This document shows positions 5,240-5,362 of a DNA stretch of 5,362 nt, one piece after another (position 1 is the stretch's first letter; each line of letters begins with the position of its first letter). Origin of the DNA: Eubacteriales Family XIII. Incertae Sedis bacterium. Its GTDB lineage: Bacteria; Bacillota; Clostridia; Peptostreptococcales; Anaerovoracaceae. The notes under the pieces were generated by a model, which saw only the letters and a program-made list of their open reading frames with translations, searched no databases and was not told the origin of the DNA. The stretch is taken from assembly GCA_031281765.1 (NCBI GenBank), contig JAITEX010000012.1, positions 1-5,362 of the forward strand, read 5' to 3'. The translations under genes were made by a program, and so were the position numbers.

Positions 5240-5323
5240 AAATCTTGCAAAAGCATGATTCTATGCTGATCTTATTTGGAGGCAGGCCTATCGTAGCGGT
5301 AGTCACGACCCGTAAAATGATTT

Positions 5324-5355
5324 CGCTTTTCGTTGAAAGCGCGTGGTGTTTTGTT
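5324..5355 (+). terminator. Candidate intrinsic terminator after the ATPase gene
   Basis: CGCTTTT (5324-5330) and GAAAGCG (5335-5341) form a 6-bp stem plus a closing G-U pair around a CGTT loop, followed by the T-rich GTGGTGTTTTGTT. The T run starts several bases after the stem and is interrupted, so termination would be modest. It lies 85 nt after the ATPase stop codon. The right arm overlaps the -35 of the candidate promoter at the window's end. Confidence 0.4.
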
Positions 5356-5362
5356 ATATAAT
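5333..5362 (+). promoter_or_regulatory. Candidate sigma-70/A promoter leaving the right edge
   Basis: TTGAAA (5333-5338, 5 of 6 to TTGACA) and a perfect TATAAT (5357-5362) are separated by 18 nt. This is the best two-box match I found in the window. It would start transcription a few bases beyond the window, so a rightward gene or RNA is expected there. Confidence 0.5.

Noticed and set aside
5252..5267. AGCAT-N6-ATGCT inverted repeat just after the ATPase stop
   Set aside because: Only 5 bp, with no T run directly behind it; too weak to call a terminator.
5263..5361. ATG-started 32-codon hydrophobic ORF after the ATPase
   Set aside because: It has no Shine-Dalgarno sequence and runs through the terminator hairpin and promoter boxes; probably chance.
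1..5362. CRISPR array, insertion sequence, tRNA or rRNA gene
   Set aside because: No regularly spaced repeats of CRISPR length, no transposase-like protein or terminal inverted repeats, and no cloverleaf or rRNA-like stretch was seen on either strand.

Overview
The window looks like chromosomal DNA from a bacterium with moderately GC-rich genes, AT-rich intergenic stretches and AGGAG-type ribosome binding sites. The gene families (a DHA2/LmrB-like drug exporter, a CPBP membrane protein, a NagD-type phosphatase and a P-loop ATPase beginning NPFxPTFG) are compatible with a Gram-positive lineage. My guess is a gut Firmicute or a coriobacterial actinobacterium, but no rRNA or other marker gene is present to prove it.

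Layout, left to right. (1) A leftward two-gene unit: an MFS exporter (1968 to 544) followed after 13 nt by a two-CBS-domain protein (530 to 66); the exporter's stop codon lies inside the ribosome binding site of the CBS gene. A candidate leftward promoter at the far left edge overlaps the end of the CBS gene and points out of the window. (2) A 51-bp divergent intergenic region (1969-2019) with a 20-bp inverted repeat that could control both directions. (3) A rightward CPBP-family multi-pass membrane protein (2020-2958) that keeps the EExxxR and HxxxN motifs but has lost the second-motif histidine. (4) A rightward NagD-like HAD-IIA phosphatase (3072-3929), preceded by a doubled TATAAT and a short hairpin. 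(5) A 206-bp spacer (3930-4135) that is unusually structured: an imperfect direct repeat, a candidate extended -10 promoter, two inverted repeats, four copies of the octamer AGTAAATA, and a possible 18-codon leader ORF that ends in the next gene's ribosome binding site. (6) A rightward AAA/STAND-like ATPase with a C-terminal winged-helix domain (4136-5239), whose arginine codon use differs sharply from that of its neighbours. (7) A tail (5240-5362) with a candidate terminator hairpin overlapping a well-formed promoter that fires out of the right edge.

Functionally this is not one pathway. The exporter and CBS protein are probably co-expressed and translationally coupled, with the CPBP gene sharing their control region. 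The phosphatase is a housekeeping type. The ATPase appears to be a self-contained unit with its own promoter, elaborate leader, terminator and foreign-looking codon use. The most unusual region is the ATPase leader; a complete new multi-gene system cannot be demonstrated from this window.
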